A stretch of DNA of 64,000 bases. Source: Blastocystis sp. Blastoise (Eukaryota > Sar > Bigyra > Opalinata > Blastocystidae). Positions 1 to 10,545 of the stretch are shown here, in pieces. Under the pieces are notes generated by a model. The model was not told the DNA's origin. It saw nothing but the letters and a program-made list of their open reading frames with translations, and did not search any database. The first letter of the stretch is position 1, and each line of letters begins with the position of its first letter. The translations under genes and the position numbers were made by a program. The stretch spans positions 2,158,001 through 2,222,000 of the forward strand of contig JBBPEB010000015.1 in the NCBI GenBank assembly GCA_039096225.1. Reading direction: 5' to 3'.

Positions 1-1852
1 TATAAACATAAATGAAATAATTCTATTAGTATAGAATGAACTTTATATATATAATAAAATAATCATGTAAATAAAAACATTAGTAAGAATGAACTAAATA
101 AGATATAAATATAACAATAAGAATAACAATGGTTTAATAGAAAGAATCTATATATAAATAACTATACCCTAGTATCTGGTTGACTGGAAACAGAGAAATG
201 ATCTTTATTAGAGAGTGAATGACACAGATGTGTATTATATTCTTGAATAGTAAGTGATAGTGGATCCAAGTTATTCACGGGAATACTCACATTTGCTGAT
301 GTAGAATTGATCGTTGAGAATAAGGAGTCATTCATTAATAATGAATTTGTATTATTATTTTGTATATTATTCGTAGATATTGTATTATATATATATGCAT
401 TATTAAGATGAGGATGAGGATGAGTTGTGATATTATGATGTAGATGGGTGGCGGTATACGGAATGGCGGGAATGGGGGATGATGCTGGTGATGGTGAGGA
501 GATAGAGGGGGAGATGTCATAGGGAGATAAGGAGAAAGAGGAGGAGAGGGAGGAAGTAGAGAGAGCAGGCATAGTTGTAACTGTAGGTAAAGAAGCAGAA
601 GAAGAAGAAGAAGAAGAAGAAGAAGAAGAAGAAGAAAGAAATGAAGAAATGGATGTAAATATTCCTGATGTAAATGCAGTTATATATGAATAAGTTGAAG
701 ATAAAGGCATATAAAAGAAAGAAGTATAGAGATCTGGAGATGGAACAGAGATCTATATATAAACAATAGAGTTATGTCAGTATAAATATAACATATATAT
801 TTTAAAGAAATAATTCATTATCATATATATATATATACATCAAAAATATTAAGTGAAATATCACGTTGAAGAAGTGATACTAATACTTTTCGATCTTTAT
901 ATACATCAACATCGAATCCTCCCGCGGTAATTAGAGCAACAGAGGGAGAAGCAACTGTAGACATATCTTGAAGTAAATACATACATAAAGTTATAAAACT
1001 ACGAAAAAATTGAGAATCTTTAGATTGTTGTATCGTTGTATCTATATATATATATATATTTATATATATATTTATTTATACATATATATTTATACATATA
1101 TATTCCATGTATTTAAAAAATATTCAAAGATTCAAATAATAATAATAGTATTATATGATAAATATAATTATTGAAATAACTCTTAGATATATACTTAACT
1201 TATAGTTTTTCTTTTTTTGTTCAATAAATTGTAAGACAAGGTTAATAATTTCTTCGATATTTGTAGGTAAGAGATGAACATAGTGAATGATAATAGACAT
1301 TTGCTCATGGTTCTCAATATACATAATAGTAATATAAACATCAGGTGTGAATGCTTGATCTGGTTTTCCGTAGTCCACGGGAATCAATAGAGAACGAAGA
1401 AATGACGGAATTGTATTTAAAAGCGTATTATATTTCAGTTCATTCGTTACTGGATCAATAGTAAAGAGACTTTTATTCATGTCGATGCATAAGACAATAC
1501 GATACTGCTGATATAAAACAATGATTTCAGATAGTGAATTCATTATTGCCCAATTCTCAGCAACAACAACATCCTTCCCATCACGAGGATGTTTCTGTGT
1601 TTGTGTCTTGATTTTTGAATAAGATACCCATAATACTTTATACACATCAGACAACTAAACTCGATATTGAATAGAAAAAATATAAAATATGTAAGTTTCA
1701 CATACTTCCATATCTCTCCATCGAGATGTTTTGTTTCCACATCCCCAATTCTGCAGATTCCAAAAGATTCTATCCTCACGTCGAAATTTACTATGATCCT
1801 TTGAATAAAGAATCATTTTATCGACATATTTTTCAAGATATCGTGAAGACAT
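1..1852 (-). CDS. SZT2: SZT2-like protein (KICSTOR/TORC1 regulation), N-terminal part
   Basis: Multi-exon minus-strand gene running off the left edge. I start it at the ATG at 1852; the first exon (to about 1706) joins in frame, through a GTATGTG...TTTAG intron, to the exon 1151-1660. That exon holds YRIVLCIDMNKSLFTIDP and FTPDVYITIMYIENHEQ, which match in order the conserved N-terminal block of animal SZT2 (YRFVIELDL..., F.PEIYVTIQAY). The next exon (about 831-1045) has a VWA-like stretch VALITAGGFDVDVYKD. The exon 162-751 opens with VPSPDLYTSFFYMPLSSTYS and then a long Ser run. In animals SZT2 is a scaffold subunit of KICSTOR that recruits GATOR1 to lysosomes and restrains TORC1 when amino acids are scarce; that role here is inferred. 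The polyserine tract is lineage specific. The small intron near 148-167 and everything further left are uncertain. Confidence 0.72.
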
Positions 1853-2165
1853 CTTTCAAATTATTAAAAAAAAACAAATATTGTATTGTTTTTCGTTTTT
1901 ATTATAAATTATTTTTTTATTTTATATCTACAGAATTGCTTATAATTTGAATAATAATTTTTATTGTGTTCATAAATAAGTGTTATCTCTAATAATTAAC
2001 AAAACAAAATTTTTAATGTTATGAAAAGCGAGTTGCATATATCTACAAAAAAAAATTATATAATAATAGACAAACAGACAATCAAGAAAAGGAGAAAATA
2101 GTTGTGAAAAGGATACTAGACAATATATAGAAGTACATTGTTATGTACAAATCAATTTATTCTAT
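1853..2165. other. Intergenic, no gene seen
   Basis: AT-rich spacer between the SZT2-like start codon and the stop of the peroxiredoxin gene, both on the minus strand. I see no RNA gene or conserved ORF; it must hold the SZT2 promoter and the peroxiredoxin 3' end. Confidence 0.6.
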
Positions 2166-3654
2166 TTAAAGAAGAAGATCTTTAATTTGCTTTAAAACGG
2201 GTTGTCTCTTATAACTATAAATAAGAATGATTATGAGTATATGTATAAAATAATTATATAGATATTGATATTATAAATATATATATATACCCAGTAATAG
2301 GAGCACCAACTTCTTTTCCATTCTTGAAGAAGTGGAAAGCAGGAAGAGCTTTAATACTGAAATGTGATTGTATTAAAGAAAATATTAATATATTAATTAA
2401 ATATATTTAGTATAATAATAATAAATAATAGTGGAATAAAAAAAAAGAATAGTAAAAGAGGATATCAGATTGAAGAGCAAGAAGAGCTTCATCAGTAGTA
2501 TCAATAGAAGCAAAATTAACTTCAGGAATTTCTTCAGATAATTGAGAGAAATAAGGAGCAGCCATTCTATAGGATATAATAATATATATAAATATATTAA
2601 TGAATAAAAATTGAATATGATGAAATAAACAAAATAATATACCTGCATTTTCCACAATAAGGAGCATAGAAATCAAAGACAGTAGGTTTACCGCTATTAA
2701 TAAGATCTTTAACTTCTTTAGGATTCTTAATCTTAATAACCTTACCATGAAGATCAATGGGTTCTTCTTGTTTTTCAGTTTCACCAGATTCAAAGAAATC
2801 TAAACTCTAATTAATAAAATATAAAATATAAAATATATATAATACTAAAAATATTTAAAAAATAGTATATAAAATATATATATAAAAACAAAAAAATAAT
2901 ATCTTCAAATACCTCTTTTCAGTATCAGGGACAATAGTTTTATTACCAGGTTTCCAGTTAGCAGGACACACTTCTCCGTGTTCAGCAACAAATTGGAAAG
3001 CTTCAATTAAACGAATAACTTCATCAACATTTCTACCTACAGGGAAGTTGTTGACAGTTATTTGTTCAATAACACCTTGAGGATTAATAATAAATAAACC
3101 ACGAAGAGCAATACCAGCTTCCTATATTAATAATAAATTAAATAGGAATAACAATAGTAAATAAAAAAATCAAATAAATTTTATTATTAGTAATATTATT
3201 ATATATTTTCAGGAACTAAAACACCATATTTAGAAGCAATTTCTTTAGTAATATCAGAAACTATAGGGATTTTCATATGACCTAAACCACCTTGTTTTCT
3301 AGGAGTCTTAATCCAAGCAAGATGAGTTTCTTGACTATCACAAGAGCAAGCAATAACCTTGGTATTAAGTTTTTCGAATTCAGCAATACGATCACTGAAA
3401 GCAATAATTTCAGTAGGACAAACAAATGTGAAATCCTTAGGATAGAAGAAAAGAACAACATATTGACCTTTATAATCATCAATATTAAGAGTAGATAAGT
3501 CACCGTTGATGACAGCAGGAGCTTTAAAAGTAGGAGCAACACCTCTTACAAAAGCCTTGGAACCTTCATAAGATATTTGAGAAAAAGCTCTGGCTTTAAG
3601 AGCAGTTTTGAATAATTTAGCAGTAGCAGTAAGTCTAAGAGCACGAGAAAGCAT
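2166..3654 (-). CDS. Mitochondrial 2-Cys peroxiredoxin fused to thioredoxin
   Basis: Six exons: about 3654-3208, 3121-2913, 2804-2643, 2566-2466, 2363-2291 and 2214-2166, about 346 aa. The N-terminus [20 protein letters not shown] is a basic, Ser/Thr-rich presequence typical of mitochondrial import. The peroxiredoxin domain has the peroxidatic motif FTFVCPTE and the resolving motif GEVCPANW, so it is a typical 2-Cys Prx. After a short linker ([10 protein letters not shown]) comes a thioredoxin domain with active site APYCGKC, the cis-Pro segment [15 protein letters not shown] and a C-terminal helix. Known family chemistry: Prx reduces peroxides and thioredoxin reduces Prx. Inference: the fusion carries its own electron donor, so only thioredoxin reductase would be needed. 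The intron between exons 4 and 5 is AT-AC (separate entry). The exon 1/2 junction lacks an obvious GT donor if the usual family spacing is kept. Confidence 0.9.
2364..2465 (-). other. U12-type AT-AC intron in the peroxiredoxin-thioredoxin gene
   Basis: On the minus strand the intron begins ATATCCTCTTTT and ends AATCAC. Only this excision joins the exons as TCTG|ATTTCAGT, giving [13 protein letters not shown], the expected thioredoxin sequence. The donor differs from the U12 AT-AC consensus ATATCCTT only in the last base. TTCTTTAAT, about 10 nt before the 3' end, resembles the U12 branch site TTCCTTAAC. A GT-AG alternative that keeps the frame was not found. Confidence 0.8.
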
Positions 3655-4695
3655 TTTAAGTTGAGTTTTTTATTAATTTAAAATATTTATAAAATAATTT
3701 ATGGGTAATATTTATTATCAACGAAGTTTTCTTCATTTGACATCTTTTGAAAACAAAACAGATGATATCATATACTTCTATATCATTGGGCAATTCCTGA
3801 TGACGAACCTCTTTTTCTGTGTTTTCATTGGTTATTTCTGAAATAGAGAATTCCATTGACTTCTTATCAATTGACACCTTGTTTTTCCCTATAATATTCT
3901 TTTGTTTCACTCTTTACTTGGTAGAACTGAATTCTTTAGGTAGAGATTCATTATTTAATAAACTATTGGAAATATCTTTGAAGCCAAGTTAGTTAAAGGA
4001 CAACTTTAAATAAAAATTAATCTTATTTGTTACTTGTAATTCATTGAAAGCTTGTTTTTAATGTAAAATATGAATTTTCATATATTAATATATATTCGTG
4101 ATTTTAAGAAATGAAGAAATGTGTAGATTATTCACTTGACTAAAATAAATTCAACTCTAAAACACGATAATTGTTATGAAAATAATATGTAGTTCTTTTT
4201 ATAGTCAGTTGCATGAAATACAACACAAACAGACAGATAATAATTCTTGAACAAAACTAGATAAAATATTTTTTTATATATATCTTTTAAAGTTATTACA
4301 TTTTCAAATGCACTGTCCTCAGTTCTGTTATTTCCAATTTTCAAATATACACAAAAACCACACTCTACTCAATAATTATATTGAAAAGTCGAAATGCAAT
4401 ATTTGACCTCATACATAATTCGTCACGCAATCCATATCATGAAAAATCATCTAAAAGTTGGAGAGAACCTTGTAATAAGTGGAAAACTTAAATAGTAAAG
4501 TTATCTGAAATTATTTTCATCAACAACTGAAAACAATGATGCTTCTTTTAGTGGAGACACAAATATCACGGGAATCCATAAAAATAAAGCCATCATATGT
4601 TTTCTTTCAAAAATGCTCTTTTGAAAACGGGAACTTATTTTGTTGGGAATATAAATCCACAAAACTCAATTATTATTCGAAGTGTAGAGGAATAT
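3655..4695. other. Intergenic region between divergent genes
   Basis: One kilobase of mixed AT-rich sequence between the peroxiredoxin gene (minus) and the membrane protein gene (plus). A minus-strand ORF of 84 codons at 3656-3910 has no recognisable motif and probably is not a gene. Promoters of both neighbours should lie here; no motif stood out. Confidence 0.55.
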
Positions 4696-5067
4696 ATGAA
4701 TTTGCTTTTATTGTGTATCTTCTGTTTTGTTGTGACTCATGCATCACGTTGTGGACAATATGAACATTCATGTTCTTCTATTGGTACAAGAAACTATTTA
4801 AAAACTGTGGTGACTCTCTTTGCAATTGATGAATCAGATCATATTCATCAAGTTAATATCACTGAAACTACTTGTGTAGATCATTCATGTCGATTTCCAA
4901 TGCTTGAAATAAGAAAAACGTATAATCTATAGTTTATTATATTATTTTTCTCTGTTTTTTTTTGTACAATTTTTTTTATTATTATCTGTTCTTATATAGA
5001 ATGATAGGTAGATGGATTGGACACGACATTGAAGATGATCGTAAATATTTTTTTTTTATATTTTTTA

Positions 5068-5108
<41 letters not shown>

Positions 5109-5649
5109 CAGAAGTATACTTATTAAGAATGATTGAGTCTTCAGTTATTATTCATGATAATAATACTCTTTATGATCAAGGAGTCTATTGTGTTCCTCAC
5201 GTAACGAATAATATTATTTACGATATAAGTGACGTTAATTGCTATTTTGGAAGCATTCATCTTTTTCAAGGATTACAAAGCCAATTAGATGTGAATAATA
5301 AATATTTATATAAATTCACTCAAAATAAAGTAATTATTGATGGTATTTCGTATTCGAAACATAATCAAGAAGGATGCTTTATCAATCCTATTCCTACAGA
5401 CACTCCTTGTATATTATTCTTAAATTATAGTATAATCATATTTTTATTGTTATAATTTATAATTTACATTTTTGTTAAAATGATGCTATGTATAACATAT
5501 ATTTTGGTTTTTCTTTATCTATAGTGACTGTTATATTAGATTATGTTGGTATCGGTATAGCTGTCTTCTTCTTTATTTTTGCTCTTATCTATTGGATATC
5601 GAAAGATTATCACAAACCTAGAATTGATAAAGAAGATATTATTTATTAA
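4696..5649 (+). CDS. Small type I membrane protein, cysteine-containing ectodomain
   Basis: Four exons (4696-4919, 5000-5040, 5106-5408, 5525-5649) give about 230 aa with all introns GT-AG and in phase. I start at the ATG at 4696 because it begins a signal peptide, MNLLLLCIFCFVVTHAS; the frame is open upstream to 4597 but that part looks non-coding. The ectodomain has about eight cysteines and N-glycosylation sequons (NITE, NNTL). A single membrane segment (VGIGIAVFFFIFALIYWI) near the C-terminus is followed by a 14-residue tail rich in K, D and E. I do not recognise a family; the layout suggests a cell-surface or endomembrane glycoprotein. It stands divergent from the peroxiredoxin gene. Confidence 0.72.
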
Positions 5650-6816
5650 ATTTATCATTTTAGTTCTCTCTTTCTCTAGTTACATACATTATTCTTGTAT
5701 CTATAGATTTTACTTTTTTTCACTTTTCTCTTCATGTTTCTTTTTTCTTATTTGTTTGTTTACTTGCTTATATTATATACTATTCATAAGTATTATCTTC
5801 TAGTATCTATTCTATCAATGCTAATTAATATTTAATAAAAATTAGTATGGTGTTTTGTTCCATTATATAGTTTATTGTGATTACACAATGATTAATATTC
5901 AACGCTTAACTAGTTTTTTTATTTACTGCTTTTCTATACACAGAATCACTTTGAATAATCTGAAATTAAGTGATATTAAACGGTTCTAGAGTATTTTTAT
6001 ACAGAAAAAAATGATTCTCTTTATAAATCGAAAATATTTCTTTATTATTTGAATCTTTTGTATATGAGATACTCTGTTCTACAAATCTCATATTACTCAG
6101 AATAAAACAGAAATACTACGTCAATTTCTACTACGAGTTTCTACTTTCTAGTCTAAAAGGATTACGACATTATAAACATAGCCATATTTAGACACCAAAT
6201 ATTTAGAATTTAGAACAAATAAATTAAGAAAAACACACTTTTAATATGTATAAAAAAAATAAAAAACGAACTAGGATGATCAACATGTATTATTAGTACC
6301 ATATCTCAATCATATTTAAATATATATTGCAATAGCATGATACAATACCTTTTTGGCATTATACAGAGCCAGAAAACACTTTATACTTTTACAAACAATG
6401 ACGCAACAACAATGGAAAAATATCATCATATGGAATCAAAAAAAATTCTGTCATTTCTAGAAACACTAATGAGAATGATTGGTTGAGAATGCAGATGAAC
6501 TGACTACACACACGAATAACCACTCATTTCCAAGAAAAGAATCATAATCTGATTGAACAATTGTTTCGATAATGAAAGGTGCAATTAAGCTTTTGAAAAA
6601 AGATAACCAGAATTAATACAATGCTATACATTCATAATTCAAATATTCTAACGATTATAAATATGTCGGCTTTTTGCATAATTTTCATAATCGCAATTAT
6701 ATCTATGTTGATACTGTAAAAATGAAAAATAATTTGAAAGGATTCTATTTAAGAGAGTTGTCAATAAAAATTCATCTTAGTAGTATAAATTATTTATTAC
6801 CATACGATTCTTAATT
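5650..6816. other. Intergenic, no gene seen
   Basis: About 1.2 kb of mixed AT-rich DNA with no conserved ORF or RNA. Unlike the introns it contains few TA microsatellites. It should include the promoter of the M11 peptidase gene. Confidence 0.6.
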
Positions 6817-9800
6817 ATGAATTATATGATATTATTATTCTTGTTGATATGTGTATGTATATCACAAGAGATATATGAAGATCAAATAGTTAGTGTGTAC
6901 GTTGCAATCTCTTCGGAGAATAAACCTTTTTATCATTTTGATACGAATATGACTGTACATGAAATAAAGAATAGTAATGAATTTGATATGAAAGTTGGAA
7001 AAGCTAAAATAAGCTATACACTTCAAAGATCGGTTGCTACACTCACAAAATATGAATTTATATCTGAAGATGATGCTCAATTGAGATCTAAATCTTTATT
7101 TGAAGATGATCCTGCTTCACCTGTCAATGGTTGCCCTTATTTTAATAGACAAATCAAAGTTGCTTTAATTCGTTGTCAAAGATGGGGTCAAGATAGTTGT
7201 ATCAATATGGTTACTGCTAACATGTATTTAAAAATGATTGATGCTTTCCTTCGTCTTCAAAGTGGTGGTCGTGTAAGTCTTAATTGGAAAGATACTTATA
7301 TTACATCAACATGTTGTGCTGTTTCTGATGAAACTTATCAAAGTGCTAGTCATGGTGATATGATGAATTCTGCTTTAGCTTCATGCAGAGAAGCTGATGG
7401 TGCAATAATTGATGCTAAATATAGTAGTCGTTTATTTGTGAGTGATGGTAATTTTGGTTGGGCTGGATTAGGTGTTGTTGGTAATGTTTGGTCTATTCGT
7501 GATGGCTATAATTATTGGGCTATTATGAGATATCCAAGTGATCCTGTAAATCAAGAACAGTATGATTATAAAGGTGGTGTTCTTATTCATGAATTTGGTC
7601 ATAATATGGGTTATAATCATGCAAGTTTTGTTGATAGTAATCCTACATATTTCTTACCTAGTTTTAATTGGCCAAATAATTATGGTGATGGTGCTAATAT
7701 TATGGGTACAGCTGGTAGTTGGTATACTATTCCTGGTCCTTATCATTATTATCGTTGTATGAGTGAGAAGAAAGTAGAACAACATTGGTTAGGAGTACCT
7801 GAACGAGGTACTACTAAATATAGAATGTTTATGTGGGATCATCCTTATTCAAGACATTTCTTAGGTACAGAAGCTCCTCGTTTAAATGATGATGAAATAA
7901 TTGATGGTATTCCTTATAAGAATAATATTATGATTATAGAGATTCCTTATACTCGTGAAGATATGTGTTCTACTGTAAATGCTGATTATAAATATAGTTC
8001 ATTTACTTTAGAATATAGACAACAAGGAGATCAGAAAGGATTTGGAAAGAAAGGTCTTCGTGCTTTAAATTATCGTTTTGAAGATGGTGGTTTACCTGGT
8101 GTATCTATTCTATTAGATACTCAAACAGATAATATAGATAATTGGTCTGATAGTAGTATTCCTTTTGGTATTTATTATATTCCTCCTGAAATTGATAATG
8201 GATTTTTAGCTATTCATATAACAAAATTTCATTTAAATACTTTAACATTTGCAATGGAACAAACAAATGATACAAGTGTTCATGCCTTATCTGAAGTACC
8301 TTATGTAGAATTTGATATTACATTAAATCCTGGTATTCCTTATGTATCTGTTCCTATACCTACTGGTGCTCCTGAATATAAATGGTCTTCAAATCTATAT
8401 GATTGTAAAGTAAAATTTGATTTATCAGGTTATGATTGTAAAATAATGGGTACTAAATTATTTTGGGCTTATATAGTTCCTCAAGGAAGTCGTGGTCATC
8501 CTCGTGTTTATTATATAAATAATGGATATGCATTTGCAAGTAGTTCAAGTTCTATATTATCATTAAATGGTAATGATTTAATGAATTGGTATCATGGTTT
8601 AGGAGATATAACAAAATTTAAAGTACGTGTTGATATAAGTTATTCTAATAGTCCTGATTATCGTGTAAATTATTGGTTATCAGGTACATTATATAAACGA
8701 GGTATTTCTGAATCTGATGATAAATATATAGAAGTAGGAAAAGGAAATATATTATTATTAGATAATATGCCATATGAAGGTGAAAGTACATCTATATATA
8801 TAATGGATTTATATGGTAATCGAATTGATATTCCTCAAGATAGTCGTTTAGTAACAATGCTTCCTGATTTATTATTAACAGGTGCAAGTGAATGTTATGT
8901 AACTGTAGAAAAAGATAATAAATATATAAGTAGTAAACCAATAATACTTCGTAATATGAAAAGTACAACAAGACTTGCTATTTATTATATGACTGATTCT
9001 ATAGTACAAATTGGTCCTGCATCTATACCTGAATCTTATTATACTGTACCTACTTCTTTTATTCGATATAAAGAAGTTCAAGCAAATGAATGGATTGTTA
9101 CTCCTGTATCAAGAATGGCTTTTGGTGATTGGTTTTATATTGATATACATGAATGTATACCTAAAGATACAACAATGTATTTAGATACAGATATAGGTAT
9201 AATAAGTGTTTATTTAGGTAGATTTGAAGGATTATGTAATATATCATTTCGTTATACTTATACATATCTTCATAATCTTGGTTCTCCTAATGGTATATTA
9301 AATGCAATTTCATTTAGTAATGCTATGGCTTTAGAAAATGTACGACCTGTTTATGTAAGTAGACAAGGTAATAATCTTCCAAATCAAAATGAATTAACAG
9401 ATCATTATAATATGGGAGATATACGATATAGAATTGTTGCTGAAAAAGTACCAAATACATTTTCATTTAGTAGTTTTGAAAAAGATTTTAATGGTGTTAC
9501 TTATAGTTTTGATTCTATAGATAAAACATATGATGTTAAATTAGGTGAAGTTTATCCTTTTAATTGGATGATTATTGTTTATATATGTATTGGTATATTA
9601 TGTATATTAGTTCTTGGATTAATTATATGGTTATTTAAATGTATTTGTAATAGATCTTCAAAATCAAGAAATAATAATAATTATTCAGTGTATGTTTTAT
9701 TTTTTATTTTATTATTATATATTTATTTTATTTTATTTTATATATTTATTTTTTTTTATTTTATTTTATTTTTATTTATAATATAATTTATAATATAATA

Positions 9801-10081
9801 ATAAATATATATATAGTCCTCCATCTGCTAATACTAATGGTCAATTAACTCGTGCTTCTTATACTCCTAATTCTACTATTTCTTCTTCTATTCCTCCTCC
9901 TCCTCCTCCTACATCTAGAAAACCATCTCAATATATGGCTCCTCCTCCACCTCCACCTACATATTCAAAACCTAATAGTTCATTTATGACTCGTAAAGCT
10001 CCTCCACCTCCTCCACCTTCTATGGCTCCTATGGCAGGAAAAAGAGCTCCTCCTCCACCTCCACCAGCTTTCAGAAGATAA
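6817..10081 (+). CDS. Membrane-anchored M11 (gametolysin-like) metallopeptidase with polyproline tail
   Basis: Two exons, 6817-9689 and 9817-10081, about 1045 aa. Residues 1-16 are a signal peptide (MNYMILLFLLICVCIS). The zinc-binding motif HEFGHNMGYNH at residues 258-268 is the HExxHxxGxxH signature of metzincins; gametolysins (M11), which degrade cell walls or matrix in algae and protists, are the nearest family by motif and context. A long beta-rich ectodomain follows, then one membrane helix at about residues 917-940 (MIIVYICIGILCILVLGLII) and a short basic stretch (FKCICNRSSKSRN). Exon 2 adds a cytoplasmic tail of about 88 residues with four blocks of six prolines, each preceded by A or I. 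Such blocks bind profilin, EVH1 or SH3 domains in other proteins, so a link to actin is inferred. A large exon of almost 2.9 kb without introns is unusual in this window. Confidence 0.88.
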
Positions 10082-10238
10082 AATATATATTTGTTTTATT
10101 TTTTTTTTTTAATTTATTTAAATCTATACTATATGATCTTTCTTGTACTATTAATTTATAGATTAGATTTATTTTTATATATATTTCAATATTTATTTAT
10201 TTTTTTTTTCTCTCTCTATTTTTATTTTTTCTCTCTCT

Positions 10239-10285
<47 letters not shown>

Positions 10286-10545
10286 TAATAGATAATATAG
10301 TTAATTTTAATTTTCTCTCTCTTCTTGATAATTTCATTTATTAATAAATTTATTAATAAATATAATATTTCTTCTAGTTGTTAGTAAGAATATATTTTAT
10401 TTTTTGTTGTTTTGTTTTTTATTATTAAATATATATATAATTAAATTAAAAATATGAATAATATAAATAAAAATAATAATAATGACTAATTATATAATAT
10501 TTAAAAAAAAAAGAATAATGTTTATTGAAAAGAAGATTATAAATA
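10082..10545. other. Convergent intergenic region with a TA repeat
   Basis: 3' ends of the M11 gene (plus) and the UEV-kinase gene (minus) face each other here. It holds a TA dinucleotide run near 10241-10280 and T-rich stretches; nothing else is seen. Confidence 0.55.

Noticed and set aside
162-710. Serine-rich ORF read as a stand-alone gene
   Set aside because: It continues upstream in frame to an intron acceptor at 751 and matches the SZT2 exon order, so it is an internal exon.
2100-2125. GTATCCTTTT on the minus strand as another U12 donor
   Set aside because: It lies downstream of the peroxiredoxin stop codon with no exon to join.
3656-3910. Minus-strand ORF of 84 codons next to the peroxiredoxin gene
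   Set aside because: No motif, no exon partners, lies in a divergent promoter region.
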